The translations under genes were made by a program, and so were the position numbers. From Hyposmocoma kahamanoa (taxonomy: Eukaryota > Arthropoda > Insecta > Lepidoptera > Cosmopterigidae), in assembly GCF_003589595.1 (NCBI RefSeq), contig NW_020653770.1:449104-513103 (forward strand): a stretch of 64,000 nucleotides of DNA. Direction: 5' to 3'. The notes beneath the pieces were generated by a model that did no database searches, was not told the origin of the DNA, and saw nothing but the letters and a program-made list of their open reading frames with translations. Of this stretch, positions 22,245 to 32,540 are shown in pieces. The first letter of the stretch is position 1. Every line of letters starts with the position of its first letter.

Positions 22245-22480
22245 AGTAGGGTAACTTCGTACAAACGTAGCAGCGTGGCTTGTATGTGTGCACGCTCGCC
22301 ACGCGTCGTGTAAGGACGCACACATTCACATAATCTCGGTGTATACTCGCGTTACATAGCGGGGGTCGTCTCACGTGATATTTATTATTGAATTTAAGCG
22401 TCCGCTGGGTGTTTAAACAATAGCAACAAACAGTAGACGTGTTTATTGTGTTTTGAACAAGAGTGTCTTAAATATAGCAT
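22245..22480. repeat. Family E repeat, copy 1 of 2
   Basis: Shares 'gcttgtatgtgtgcacgc'-like, 'aaggacgcacacatt', 'gcgggggtcgtctcacg' and a closing 'aacaagagtgtcttaaat' with 52300-52485. Nature unknown; GC-rich compared with its surroundings. Confidence 0.55.
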
Positions 22481-22683
22481 TTCATTTCTACTTCATAATC
22501 ATACTCCCATAATCGTTACACCAATCCGCTATGCTGCTATATAAATATTAATAAGTAAATACTGCATTGAACAAAGGTTATTTCAATATAGCACTAGATT
22601 ACTGTGATGAACATTAAATTTTGACCTGTAGGTACGACTAAAACAATAATGTGACAACTCTACGCTCCGAGCGAAGTATAATA

Positions 22684-23133
22684 ATAATAACGCACACACT
22701 CATGCCCCGCATCAGGGAAACCCTGTATCGTGGGTGCCATGGGCACACACATAGACAACCACAAATTAGACCCCGGTTTTTCTCGGACTTGTATTCACTA
22801 CTTAATTTCCTTGGCAAATTTCGTCCATATAAATACACGGAATTAGACCCGCAGCACTCACGTGTGTTTCACGCTTTAAGTGTTCGATTTTTTAATGCCC
22901 AATATTATTTCATATTCGAGTACTGTATCGTGAAATATTATTTAATAATTACACGATAATATAATTGAATATTTAAATAATAAAAATGGCCACGGAACTT
23001 AGGTGGTGAACAGTAGTCCGAGAATGAACGACCCAAACTCGCGAGTTATGTAAATCAGACAATTATTTTTCCCGGCCTGGGAATCGAACCCGGGCCCTCT
23101 GTGTCTGGTAACTGCTCAGTCACTGAATCAGTT
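22684..23133 (-). repeat. tRNA-derived SINE family T1, split copy
   Basis: The 3' body (22684-22776, 'gggtgccatgggcacacaca') and the tRNA-like head (23032-23133, 'gggaatcgaacccgggccct' = B box inverted) are separated by about 255 bases of unrelated sequence. The order and strand fit one interrupted copy. Confidence 0.55.
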
Positions 23134-23545
23134 AAAATGTAGGTATTGACACGGTGATCAGGCGAGAGTAGTCCTACATGTTTTATTACGATTTAGGCCT
23201 CAGTTCGCCACGATGGCCTATTGTGACTTGAGCACTTTGTCATCTTGCGCGGACAAGGGAGTGCACCGCAGTGTCCACACAGATTGCAGCGCACACTCCT
23301 TTTTTTTACGTAAAATATTGGTTTTCAAACGGACGAAGTAAAAGTAAATATTAACGAAACGCTTTCATTTCACTGAAAGCTCTCTCTAACTTCAGTAGCG
23401 GGTATAAACTAACACGTAACAGTTTATAGGTTTGTTTTACAACTTTAGCTTTACACGGGAAGGGTTTTGATGTCCAGGCTACCATCTTATCCGTAAGCGT
23501 TCAAACGGCCAGTACGCCTGCGCAAGTTGTCAAACACCCTTTCTT

Positions 23546-23650
23546 TACGATTTAAAGCTCTGAGTGGCACTGCAACTGTTATGAACAGGCGTGTAGCTTA
23601 CCATCAGGTGCACAACTTGTTCGTGCTGTCACATGATATTATAAAAAAAG
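23546..23650 (+). repeat. Family A retroposon 3' end
   Basis: 'gagtggcactgcaactgtta', 'gtagcttaccatcaggtgca', 'tgttcgtgctgtcac' and 'gatattataaaaaaag'. 5'-truncated with an intact A-rich end, as expected of a retroposed copy. Confidence 0.8.
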
Positions 23651-24695
23651 CCTCAGTTGGTTTGTTTGGAAAAACAAATATAGCCGGTTTAGATCCGAAA
23701 TTATATTGGACATTATGCAACAAAATGATATTTCGATTTGTTTAGCTGTATTTGATATTCGTTCCGCATCCGTTCCATTCATGAATAAATCGAACATCAC
23801 CTTATGTCAATATCATAAATACCATTATCAAAGCCATGTTATGAATACAAGAAAGGTCGCAGGTGGTTTCAATGTCTGGAACCAAATTAACTTAAATATG
23901 CAGGATGACGTCGTATTATCTTAAATAAGTTTCTTACATATGATTTGACATTTATAAACGATCGAATACTTCGTTTATCATTTAAGAAATGTGCGTTTAT
24001 TTTCTTCATTCGTGTAAATTTATAATCGAATATGTTGCGAAATATTGTTGCACGTCTCGTGATTTTTTCTTAGGTTGTATTTTTCTTCCATCGAAGCTGT
24101 CAAAATAGAAAATGGGTTAAAAAACCAATGGAATATTGATATTTTGAATAATCATCTCCTTTTTCTTCAAACTGTTCCTTCAACTTCTATTTTCGATTTC
24201 GAATTTCGATTTTCTTCCATGTCTTCAATTTTCAGTGATCTTGAGCTACTTTAACCAGGTTAACGACAAGGGATTACGTGGCAAGTCACTACTTTAATAA
24301 TATTTATATTATTTCTCCGAAGATATCCCGTGATGATCCCGCTAAGTGAAACTTTAGGTCCGAGTTTGAAACAATTTTGAAGTTTTAACTCAACTAATTT
24401 ATTAATTGTTTCAAACAATCTGGTAGAGGTTTTTATTTGTATTTCTTAAGCGGTGTTCGTTTGCAAACCTTTCCCGGTCTATTCCTCTATTGACCGAAGG
24501 CGTTATTGTTCACAATTTGTTACTATAACCTTTTAAAGGGCAAATGTTTTTGCTATTACAACGCAAGCATCTCTGCTGTATGCTCTTTAATGGACTTCTT
24601 GGTACGATTTACAATATTACCGGGTAAAGGTAAGAAAGAAAATAAAAGAATACGTCATCACCAAAAAACCTCCTCCTCTAAAGAGAGTAATTTTT
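23651..24695. other. Mostly unassigned; holds a 72-codon open frame
   Basis: A frame at 23706-23924 (+) includes HYQSHVMNTRKVAGGFNVWN but has no recognised motif. Its start lies near a 'cggtttgtttgg' stretch that recurs at 44965. I do not call it a gene. Confidence 0.3.
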
Positions 24696-24838
24696 AGTAG
24701 CAGTAGATCTCCTTGTGAAAGAGTTAGTCCAGGGAAGTACTGCCACCGTAGCAGCAATGGGAGGAACTTTACGATTTAAAGCTCTGAGTGGCACTGCAAC
24801 TGTTATGGATAGGCGTGTAGCTTACCATCGCCTGATGG
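24696..24838 (+). repeat. Family A retroposon with internal deletion
   Basis: The 5' part 'agtagatctccttgtgaaag ... gtactgccacc' joins directly to 'tttacgatttaaagctctga ... taccatcgcc'. About 170 bases of the middle are absent relative to full copies. Confidence 0.75.
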
Positions 24839-24847
24839 GATGGCATT

Positions 24848-24930
24848 AAAGTCACGCCCCTGAGGGATTCGAACCGTCAACTCAAATGGGAAGCAACCGT
24901 CCTCCCACCGAGCTACTACCGCTCCTTAAA
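24848..24930 (-). repeat. tRNA-like SINE head
   Basis: Minus strand: 'ggtagtagctcggtgggagg' (A-box-like), 'ttgacggttcgaatccctca' (perfect B box). It could be folded like a tRNA, but the acceptor strands do not pair, so SINE or pseudo-tRNA is preferred over a functional gene. Confidence 0.5.
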
Positions 24931-26883
24931 CACATGCAAAACTTATTACAATCCCCAAAAACTTCTGAACTAAGCGCGGTTTGCATAAGTTGCACAACAT
25001 AGCTTGTGCAACAGCAATTATATCCTACGTGCAGTGCAGTAAATCTACAAGTATTAATACATGCGCTTAATACTAGCATAAGGTTTGAAAATAATTAAAA
25101 AAATAAGTCTATGCAATTAAAACAGACCTGAAAAACATTTATTGCAACGCCACAACACATAGATACAAAAAAGAGATTAATAATATTTGAACAAACAAAC
25201 AAAAAAAATTAAAAGACAAAATAAAAAATACAAAAACAAAAAATAATAACTGAAGTAAAATAAAACAGACAAAAAGCAACAAACAAAATATAACGACTAA
25301 ACTTTGTACTGTCTTTTGTGCAGTTATGGCGTACGCAAAAGAACCGAGAATTCAGCTTATGTCACAGCCATAATTAGGCTGTGGCGCTGGTTTTCAATGA
25401 ACCCTAAGCCGAAATGAGTGACTGACGTGTGTGTCGCAAATTAAAATAAAATAAACTACGTAAGTACTTGTGCATGTGTACATTGTATTGCTGCTGTGTA
25501 TTAAATAAATCGAAAACGTACATAAATATTGCAAAAATATAAATATACCTGCTGTGTACATTTTTAGTATGATGTGCAATTAACGTTGTTATTACTCGCC
25601 AGCTGTCTGTGGCAGCTGTTCTGAAGCGCACATATATCTACGCTCTAAGAAGGGCAAAAAAACCGACGGAGTTGTCACGAAAATAAGCATATTGTGCCAT
25701 AATGGTAATCCGCTTTATAAATCACAAGTTTGGTCGTGTATGAAATTCTTCTGTCACCACTGGGACAGCTCTGCCCAATACCAGTTGGCTGCTTTTGACT
25801 CAGTGGGGCAAACAGCAAATATACTAATTGATAACGACTCTCTCTTAGAATCGAAGCTTCCATGACCGCAGGAACGTGGTCTGCTTGTCGGTTTTCAATT
25901 TCAGAGAATGTACGTAGGGGTTTTACAATTTATGTCCGCTCCCACCGTTCCTCCATCGGACAGCTGGAAAGTCAGGAACACTTCATTCTTACGTCATCGA
26001 CTTACCACCTACCACATGACGCGCTTTAAAAGAAAAGAAGTGGAACATTTTTTGATTTTGAGATTGTGATTTGAATTAGTTATATTAAATACTCCTAATG
26101 TCATCTAGCGTGACTCGCACTAAACATAATGTATTCGATATAAACTTCTTATTACAATGAACAGAGCAATAAAGCAGTTCTTCAGACATTATCTTGGGTT
26201 GGGTCTATCCAAACAAATGAGTAATAAGTTATGTATTTAATTACTAGATCCTGATATCCAATATCGCAAGTTGATCCTAGAACTACGTATCCCACCGCCG
26301 AACTTCATAAATAACGCACCGGCAACAGATTGGTTCGTGTTCAGCCTGTTCATCTGTACGTATTGTTCAAACGTGAAATATGATCCACCGCTCGCGGGTG
26401 AGATACAGCTCTCAATATTGGATTACACGTGATTTAATACGTACGTGCTACGGGGATAATTTATCAAAATAATATTACAGAAACATAATAGGTATTTTTT
26501 CTCGGAATTTTGATGAAACAATTAAAAAGGACATAGTGATAAAATGAGAAACAGGCACATCAAGAGGATAATTGAAATGAAATGAAAATAGAGTAGAGAA
26601 AGAAATACATAGAACTAATGTAGAAAGCAACATTGGGAGTGAACGGTCACGAACAAAGCTTTTAAGTGAAATTAACAATGTTCTTAAAACAGTTGAAGTG
26701 TGTAGTGAGAAGAATAAGAGGGATTATATGAGAAGATTGATGAATGTAAGTGAAGTAAGCAAAAATTGTCGAAATCATGCAAAGTAGCGATCCATAATTT
26801 TGCCTACCGCAATGCGAATTCAAAGCGTAAGTAAATTCAGTGTCCTGTCTAATCGTTAACAGGGTACAAAAAATGTGTGATAT
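24931..26883. other. Long AT-rich stretch, nothing recognised
   Basis: No shared repeat families and no splice-supported coding seen; A-rich at 25130-25310. Confidence 0.4.
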
Positions 26884-27215
26884 TGTGTGTGTGGGGAGCG
26901 AGCACTGATCCCTGCGGTATCCTGCTTAGTACCCGGCTTAGTAGCGACAGGGAGTTACCGATACTACCCGGAATATTCTGTTTTTAAGATTATTGTGTAT
27001 CCATTTAAGTAGAGACCCACGTACACCGAAGTGATCTAGCTTCATTAAGAGGCGTTGATGCGGAACTTTATCAAAAGCGCGTTCAAAGTCCTGGTACACT
27101 ACATCCACCGGGTTCTTATTATCAAGTTCTTTGCTCCATGCATTCACACACATGTTAACAAGTTTGTAAAAGTTGATCTTTTTCGTACAAATCCATATTG
27201 TTTGGTTGATAATAG
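26884..27215 (-). mobile_element. LINE reverse transcriptase fragment (CR1/L2/jockey group)
   Basis: The minus strand encodes VDVVYQDFERAFDKVPHQRL followed by LMKLDHFGVRGSLLKWI, the RT block with the first catalytic aspartate, and after a frameshift GIPQGSVLAP, the next block. The canonical order is kept but the YADD block is not present. Degenerate. Confidence 0.75.
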
Positions 27216-27404
27216 TAATACTTTTAGTTTATAAACTTTAGAATAAAATCCAGTGGGACAGCGATCACTTTTCATTTGACAGGCCGGTTTTTTATTTATT
27301 TATATTTATTTATTTCCTTAACAAAATTGTGACTGTGTTGGAAAAGAAAAATATTAAAAAACTGGAATCAAATACAAATAAGAGACCGAAAATAATACAC
27401 AATA

Positions 27405-27720
27405 TTAAGTCATCATCATCATCATCCCATTTATACGTCCCACTGCCGGGCACGGGTCTCCTTTCAGACGAGGGTTTTAGGCCATAGTCCGCCACTCTGG
27501 CCCAATGCGGGTTGGGAACTTCACACTTTTTCCGAGGGTAGTGAACCTTCTTCAACGTGCAGGTTTCATCACGATGTTTTTCTTCACTGAAAAGCTCATG
27601 ATAAATTTCAAATTAAATTTCGCACATAAATTCCGAGAAACTCAGAGGTGCGAGCCCGGTTTCGAACCCACGACCCGTTGCTTGAGAGGCAGTAGGTCGA
27701 ACCATTAGGCTACCACAGCT
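27405..27720 (-). repeat. SINE family C, complete copy
   Basis: Minus strand: tRNA-like head 'gtggtagcctaatggttcg' (A box) and 'cgtgggttcgaaaccgg' (B box), then a body, then the RTE-type end 'cccgtgcccggcagtgggac' and a GATGAT tail. A SINE whose 3' end copies an RTE LINE end would be mobilised by that LINE; the RTE tail at 41366 in this window is the likely partner type. The copy looks complete. Confidence 0.8.
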
Positions 27721-27829
27721 TTTTTTTAATATTAAGTCATTAATGAAAAAATATTACTATACAAAAATAATATTAATAAATACAATGCCAAATTAGTTTT
27801 CCTTGTCAAGTTTAAATATAAATTAATGT

Positions 27830-28030
27830 CAAGTGCCTCCATCAACAAATTCATCAACATGGTAAAATAATTTTTCCAACAAGAAATGTTTCAAAGACTT
27901 TTTGAAATACATAGGGTCTTGTGTTATTTTAAATTCGGTGTGGAGACTATTAAACATTTTTCTTCTTTGGTATGTTTTACAATATTTAACTTTGGTGTTA
28001 TTACACCACGTCTGTCCTTATAAGCCTATT
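27830..28030 (-). mobile_element. CR1/jockey-like LINE C-terminal fragment
   Basis: The minus frame reads FNSLHTEFKITQDPMYFKKS, then LKHFLLEKLFYHVDEFVD, glycines and a stop. This is the usual 'FNSLP ... FKKxLKxFLL' end of non-LTR reverse transcriptases. About 60 clean codons. Confidence 0.55.
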
Positions 28031-28034
28031 TGAC

Positions 28035-28680
28035 TTACTAAATTCAGACGAACATTCGGTCAGAACTGTTTACAACTCCAAATTAATATTAAACAAGAAA
28101 CTGTTAATATAGTATTCCACAGCAAAGTTTACACGACTCCCAGGGTGGAATTGTAACCATGCTTCTTATTGCTCACTGCTTCTTATTTGCTCTATTGTTG
28201 GGATCATTTGGGAAACTTATAAATTAATTTCTAAGCTACATACATTTGTGAATATTCAGTAATAGTAGCAAGATCTCTCGTGAAGCTATTCCGCTGTCTA
28301 TTGACGGAATAGCTGATCCGAACAGTATTTGCAAAATCGACACTTATTATTCAACGAATGACTTTACAAATCCTGACACCAAGAAAAAAGAAATTCACAA
28401 CGAGAGATGCGTAGAGATATAATATACAGTTAACAAAGAAATGTACAGTTAGAAACGATGTTCGCTACGCGTTTTCATCAGTAAAAAAGGTAGTGGTACG
28501 TGACAATATTCCATCGGTGTTTTTATAACTTCCTGACACAGAACGGAAAAGTTCCTGGGTTTTTTACTTTTTTTCACTATACAAGATATACAAAAAGGTC
28601 GTTAATGGAATTTAACTACCAATAACAATGTTTCACTTTAAACAATGCAAGAAAATTAAAGTTTACGTACTTTCCTCTTA
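28035..28680. other. Non-coding, nothing recognised
   Basis: Featureless AT-rich sequence leading into the Penelope-like region. Confidence 0.4.
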
Positions 28681-28776
28681 ACAGTGTCCTGGCAGACCAG
28701 CGCCATGGGTAACCCAAGGTACTTAATGCCGATACAGCGCTTTTTCGCTTTTTATTTAAAACTTGGTTTTTTATAA
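28681..28776 (+). mobile_element. Penelope-like reverse transcriptase scrap
   Basis: One frame reads SWQTSAMGNPRYLMP and then stops at about 28774. 'QT(D/S)xAMGxPLSP' is the known conserved RT motif of Penelope-like elements. Here the motif is intact up to MGNP and then diverges. The piece is very short, so the call leans on the hammerhead and inverted repeat immediately to the right. Confidence 0.4.
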
Positions 28777-29159
28777 AAATGGAAGTAAGTTAATTTGCTA
28801 CGCCGCGAACCCAGTGAAGGTTAAATCGTGCAAAATTTCGTGCAGTTAATTATCCCACAGTCCCTCCGCGAAGAGTGAGTTCGTTCAGAACGGTTGGTGT
28901 ATTTGTATTTATATCGTCGGCCGAGCGTCGAGCAGTCAACAGCCCCTGAGGATGCCTCGTGGAGAGGCGAAACACGTGTCGGGTATATTTTTGGTGATGG
29001 TTTGTGACTATAGTTGCGCTTGTATTATTTATTTTATTAATTTTACGCGGAGGGAGGGTGGGATAATTAACTGCATGAAAAAATATTCAACACAAGCTCA
29101 GCTATTTTGCACGATATAACCTTCACTGGGTTCGCGGCGTAGCAAATTAATTTACTTCC
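28773..29159. mobile_element. Long inverted repeat (Penelope-like terminal structure)
   Basis: The arm at 28773-28870 is repeated inverted at 29046-29159: shared blocks include 'ggaagtaagttaatttgcta'-like, 'cgcgaacccagtgaagg', 'ggataattaactgca' and 'cgcggaggga'. The right arm has about 27 extra bases. The 175-bp spacer carries the hammerhead motif. Penelope-like elements are known to have terminal repeats in direct or inverted arrangement and to encode hammerheads; assignment to that group is inference. Confidence 0.65.
28942..28984 (+). ncRNA. Hammerhead ribozyme motif (type I, short stem III)
   Basis: Core CTGAGGA (28946-28952), stem II GCCTC/GAGGC with loop GTGGA (28954-28968), core GAAA from 28969, then palindromic stem III ACACGTGT and cleavage-site C at 28980. 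Stem I is short: CCC before the core against GGG after the cleavage site. All invariant core positions are present. One extra T (28953) sits between the core and stem II. Penelope-like hammerheads are known for minimal stem III and may act as dimers. Self-cleavage here is inferred, not shown. Confidence 0.7.
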
Positions 29160-29174
29160 TTCTTTTATGTTGAA

Positions 29175-29420
29175 AGACCAAGTACAAAGACACGACGCAA
29201 GCACATAGAAAAATTCGTGAGGTCCGTTGGTTCGTTCCGTGGCTTAGTTGGTATAGCGTCTGGCACGGTATGCAAGAAGACGTCGGTTCGAATCCGACCG
29301 GATCGAAGGAGTGTTTTTTCTGAGTGTTCGATCTTTGTATTAATAATTATAACAAACTAGTGGAGTAATTTCACAAAAAAATAATTGAATATCAATTCAA
29401 TAAAAATTTAATTAATTTAC
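29175..29420 (+). repeat. tRNA-derived SINE family T3, copy 1
   Basis: Unit runs from 'gacgcaagcacatagaaaaa' through a tRNA-like head and 'cgatctttgtattaataatt' to 'agtggagtaatttcacaaaa'. It is almost identical to 54980-55170, with the same order of parts. The tail is ATAATT-rich. Confidence 0.75.
29233..29305 (+). tRNA. tRNA-like head of SINE T3 (pseudo-tRNA, 73 nt)
   Basis: Acceptor strands pair 6 of 7, the T arm GTCGG/CCGAC is perfect with loop TTCGAAT, and the D stem pairs 3 of 4. The A box 'tggcttagttgg' and B box 'ggttcgaatcc' are exact. The anticodon loop is abnormal (position 33 is C, not T) and the anticodon stem has a mismatch. A second copy with the same flanks lies at 55047-55119, so this is a SINE promoter head, not a functional tRNA. 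Confidence 0.55.
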
Positions 29421-29502
29421 TTCCATTTTTATTTACATGGACTTCCGCAAAGTAACGCCTGAATCTATTAATTTCTTTGCTTTTTGTTTTTATACACATT
29501 TT

Positions 29503-29650
29503 TATGATACCTAGCGACAGAAAGAACAAGCGCCTGGTTGTAGTGCAACTCAGAGCTTTAAGCCGCAAAGATCTGAGGTACACTGCCACTGCGCCCATCA
29601 CCCTGAGACATAATTGACAAGTCTCATGTGCGTGTAACTTCACTATACCA
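29503..29650 (-). repeat. Family A retroposon 3' half
   Basis: 'ttttatgatacctagcgac', 'agagctttaagccgcaaaga', 'cactgccactgcgcccatca' and 'gacaagtctcatgtgcgtgt'. The 'cctgtccataacagttg' segment is deleted. Confidence 0.7.
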
Positions 29651-30049
29651 CAACCATTCCACCGCCTGTGAATTGTGTTAAAAATTGTTTAAAAACTATA
29701 CCCAATTTAAACAAAGAAAGGAAACATTTTAATTAAAACGCTGAAATTAAGGCGACACTGCGCCAACCATTCATCACGGTGTGTAAACAGCGCTGCTGCT
29801 TGCTTACAAAATTTGCAGAATTTGCACTGAAAGGGGCACCTGGGAAATTCTGCAGTTTCCCGGAGGGAGATTAAGTCTTGTCACATATCCATTTGATATA
29901 ATGGTGCTTTTTGTTAGCCAGGTTCATTGCATTGGTCAATTAAATACCTTCTTCATTTACTTTAAGAACGATGGTAGACAGCGCCTCCCGTTTTTTATAA
30001 ATTCTATTCTCATGTAAGGGAAAACAGTTTTTCAATTTCGATGTTTACG
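29651..30049. other. Non-coding, nothing recognised
   Basis: GC-richer around 29750-29880 but with no motif I can name. Confidence 0.35.
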
Positions 30050-30205
30050 GCTCAGATCTCTGTATTTGTGAAGTGCAATATTTAATTGTTACAAAATCGA
30101 ACAAACATAAACAAAAGTTCCTTTGATCTAACTGGACTCGAGCCAGCATCTGTTCCCCACTAAGCCACACACCAAGTCTGTAGATTAGTTGGTAGGAATA
30201 ATAAT
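30050..30205 (-). repeat. tRNA-derived SINE family T5, copy 1
   Basis: Minus strand: 'gtgtgtggcttagtggggaa' (A box) and 'gctggctcgagtccagtt' (B box), followed by 'gttcgattttg'-like body. Similar to 53990-54200. Confidence 0.5.
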
Positions 30206-30344
30206 AATAACGGACTCGTGAATGTATAGTAATAATACCTCTAGCCCAAAGCTGCATTTCAGCACTATTTGTTTTATACAAACGCGTGCGATTCTCGATC
30301 ATGCCAACGCTTAGTATTAGACGAAATTATTGCTAAGCGTGTGA

Positions 30345-30370
30345 CTATTTTATATATATATCGGGTCAGT
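30345..30370 (+). promoter_or_regulatory. Possible core promoter: TATA and TCAGT initiator
   Basis: 'ttttatatatatat' ends at 30360 and TCAGT, the arthropod initiator consensus, lies at 30366-30370. The spacing from TATA start to initiator A is about 20-23 bases, a little short. It would give a leader of about 58 nt before the ATG at 30427. Confidence 0.3.
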
Positions 30371-30426
30371 ATCGTTTTGAGTGCCATCGTTAAACATCAG
30401 GAAGCCGGTGCGTAGGTATTCGAGCA

Positions 30427-30591
30427 ATGAGAAAAGTGAACTCTGTTTCGAAGTTATTTAGTTTAATTAAACGAAAGAAAAATGCACAAAAGAACAAATG
30501 CGCAGAACCACTAAAGGAAGCGGATGACAGTTCCTGGGCAGGTGGCACTTGTTTCTTCAGTGGCTCGGTCAAGACTCAAAAAAAGTCCTAG
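30427..30591 (+). CDS. Small single-exon ORF, 54 aa, unassigned
   Basis: ATG to TAG, 54 codons. The N-terminus MRKVNSVSKLFSLIKRKKN has the spacing of a basic amphipathic helix. The C-terminal part contains DDSSWAGGTCFFSGS. A TATA/initiator pair lies just upstream. The basic-helix design and short intronless layout resemble insect Bearded-family Notch-pathway proteins, but the diagnostic 3'-UTR boxes of that family were not found and I cannot confirm homology. The opposite strand is also open, so a chance frame is possible. An E-box-like GCAGGTGG occurs inside the ORF, inverted as GCCACCTGC 60 bases later. Confidence 0.3.
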   Translation: MRKVNSVSKLFSLIKRKKNAQKNKCAEPLKEADDSSWAGGTCFFSGSVKTQKKS

Positions 30592-31189
30592 CCCTCCTTG
30601 CCACCTGCTTTTATAGGCTCCGTCGTAGCGCGCGAAATCCCCTTTCACGTTGACAGTTGATTTCCGCGCGCTGCGCCTCGTTTAGTGTCCGTAATCATGA
30701 CCGTCTTCGACATATATAAAAAATAACAGTAAAAAAACTTTACTTCGAAAAGATTCACAGCCGTGGAAAAACGTGAACTTCTCAACCCGCCCAGGGCCAA
30801 CGTTATTGGCTATGACTTCTCCTGTACCCATCACGGAACGTATAATGAGTTGACGGTGATTTAGTGATACAATAAAAGTAAATTTCACATAGACTTGTTA
30901 GTCAGTTTTGCCTTCAATGTGCACAATGAGATCCTAAACAAACCATAAAAAACATAAACATTTATTCTGGTGCATTTAATTGTAACAAAACAAAAGCGGT
31001 AGAACTGGTGGTACGACCGCCGGTCTAGACAGGTAGAGTAGAGGAACCCAGAGTCGCTAAGGCTCAAATACACCAACCCAGCCAGCTCTTCAGCTTTGTG
31101 CTTGGACATAAAACAAGTACTGGAAAATGAGGGCCCAAGATCTTTTTGGGAGGTACTGTGAATGATGTAAATGAAGTAGTATGAATATT
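30592..31189. other. Non-coding, nothing recognised
   Basis: GC-richer 'gcgcgcgaaatcc'/'tttccgcgcgc' inverted pair at about 30638-30672; otherwise no feature. Confidence 0.35.
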
Positions 31190-31438
31190 TTTTAGCAGCG
31201 ATAGAGAGCTCCTTGTAAAAGAATTCATTCAAGGAATTACTGCCATCTTAACCTATTTCTGCCACTAAGCAGTAATGTCAGTTGTTGTCTACGTTTCGGT
31301 CTTGAAGAAGAATACTGGTAAAATTACAGGCACATGGAACTTGTCAACTTATTGCAACTACCACAGACAGTCGTGTCGTTTACCACCAGACGCACGAGAT
31401 GTTCGTCTCACCACTTAGTATCATAAAAACAAAGATGG
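31190..31438 (+). repeat. Family A retroposon, sense strand, old copy
   Basis: 'gagctccttgtaaaagaatt', 'tttctgccactaagcagtaa', 'tacaggcacatggaacttgt', 'gtcgtttaccaccag' and 'cacttagtatcataaaaac'. Diverged, with the central 'gactcagagcttt' block missing. Confidence 0.7.
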
Positions 31439-31905
31439 ATCGAGCAAGTGAAGACACCTCGTCTTACAAATATTGCAAAGACGTAAGAGACGCGAGAAAG
31501 AAACAAATGCAGGCAGATTACCCGCTTCAGAACAGGCACGAAACTGATCACGATCCTCAGACATGAGGAAATGACTATAGAGAGACTGTTGTAAAAGGAT
31601 AGAAAGCGCCATTAATTTTTTGCTGGGCGTAACAAACCGCAAAACCGCGAACTATTGTTTCAAGCTAGAATTAACACCCAATTTAAAATGATATATAGTC
31701 CATTTTCGCAAGACAAGGCAATGTGTGCAATCTGCGCCACGATGAATAATTTAGTGTTTTAATTAAAATCAAAAGTAAAGCTACGGAGCGGCGTACGAAA
31801 TAATATGGAACTTGAGCGTTTCGTATTTTGGTAGGGTAGAATGCTATCATTCCCCGCGTAATGTTGTAGCTTCATAATTAGTTACAATTTAGTGCCAATT
31901 ATGTT
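31439..31905. other. Non-coding, nothing recognised
   Basis: No repeat or coding signal. Confidence 0.35.
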
Positions 31906-32172
31906 TTTTTTATAGTACCATGCTGGTGGTAAGCGACACGCCTATCCATAACAGTTACAGTGCCCCTCAAAGCTTTTAATCTGCCACTGTGCCCGTCACC
32001 CTGAGACATAAGTCGACAAGTCCCATCCGCCTGTAATTTCACTCTTAACCTTCGAAACCGGAAAGCAATAATTGCTCACGTTACAACTTTGCGACTGAAA
32101 TAGGTAAGGTACAGGTAGGCAGTACTTCCCTGGACGAACCCTTTCACAAGGAGGTCTACTGCTACTAAATTT
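31906..32172 (-). repeat. Family A retroposon, near full length
   Basis: Begins 'tttttttatagtacc', passes 'cataacagttacagtgcccc', 'ctgtgcccgtcaccctgaga', 'cttcgaaaccggaaagc' and ends 'ggaggtctactgctac'. Small internal deletion around the 'gcaaagatc' block. Confidence 0.75.
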
Positions 32173-32269
32173 CCCATGTAATCAAATGCAATACGCAAAT
32201 CGAATAAGGTACATTAGTACTTTTATAATAAGCACGTGTGAAGCACCCAACTCGCCTAAAGCTAGCGTA

Positions 32270-32345
32270 ACGGACTAAGCCCTAAACCCTTTTCTCAAAG
32301 GAGACAAATACCCAGCAGTAGAATGTATAATAGATTGACGATGAT
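32270..32345 (+). repeat. SINE family C 3' end fragment
   Basis: 'ggactaagccctaaaccc', 'aaggagacaaatacccagc' and 'gattgacgatgatt' are the inverse of the family C/RTE end, with a GATGAT-type tail. Confidence 0.5.
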
Positions 32346-32540
32346 TATTCGACCTCGGCCGACTCGGCCTCGGTAGCCCAACAGTTTAAACTGTGGGCAC
32401 TGTGGATTAGGAGGTACCGGGATCGATTTCTTGTAAGACTGTAAACTTCCCTGAATTGGTTCTGATCCGTTGCTCTGGTACTCATAGCACAGTTTGACAT
32501 ATTATAAAAAAAAAGAATAAAAGAATAAATATTAAATGGT

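Noticed and set aside
26000..26060. 18-nt microexon on the minus strand (tract 'cttcttttcttttaaag', donor 'gtaagtcg')
   Set aside because: The splice signals are attractive, but 18 nt gives no coding evidence and no neighbours fit.
29233..29305. Functional tRNA gene
   Set aside because: The fold and A/B boxes are good, but the anticodon loop lacks T33, the anticodon stem has a mismatch, and the unit recurs identically with its flanks at 55047, as a SINE would.
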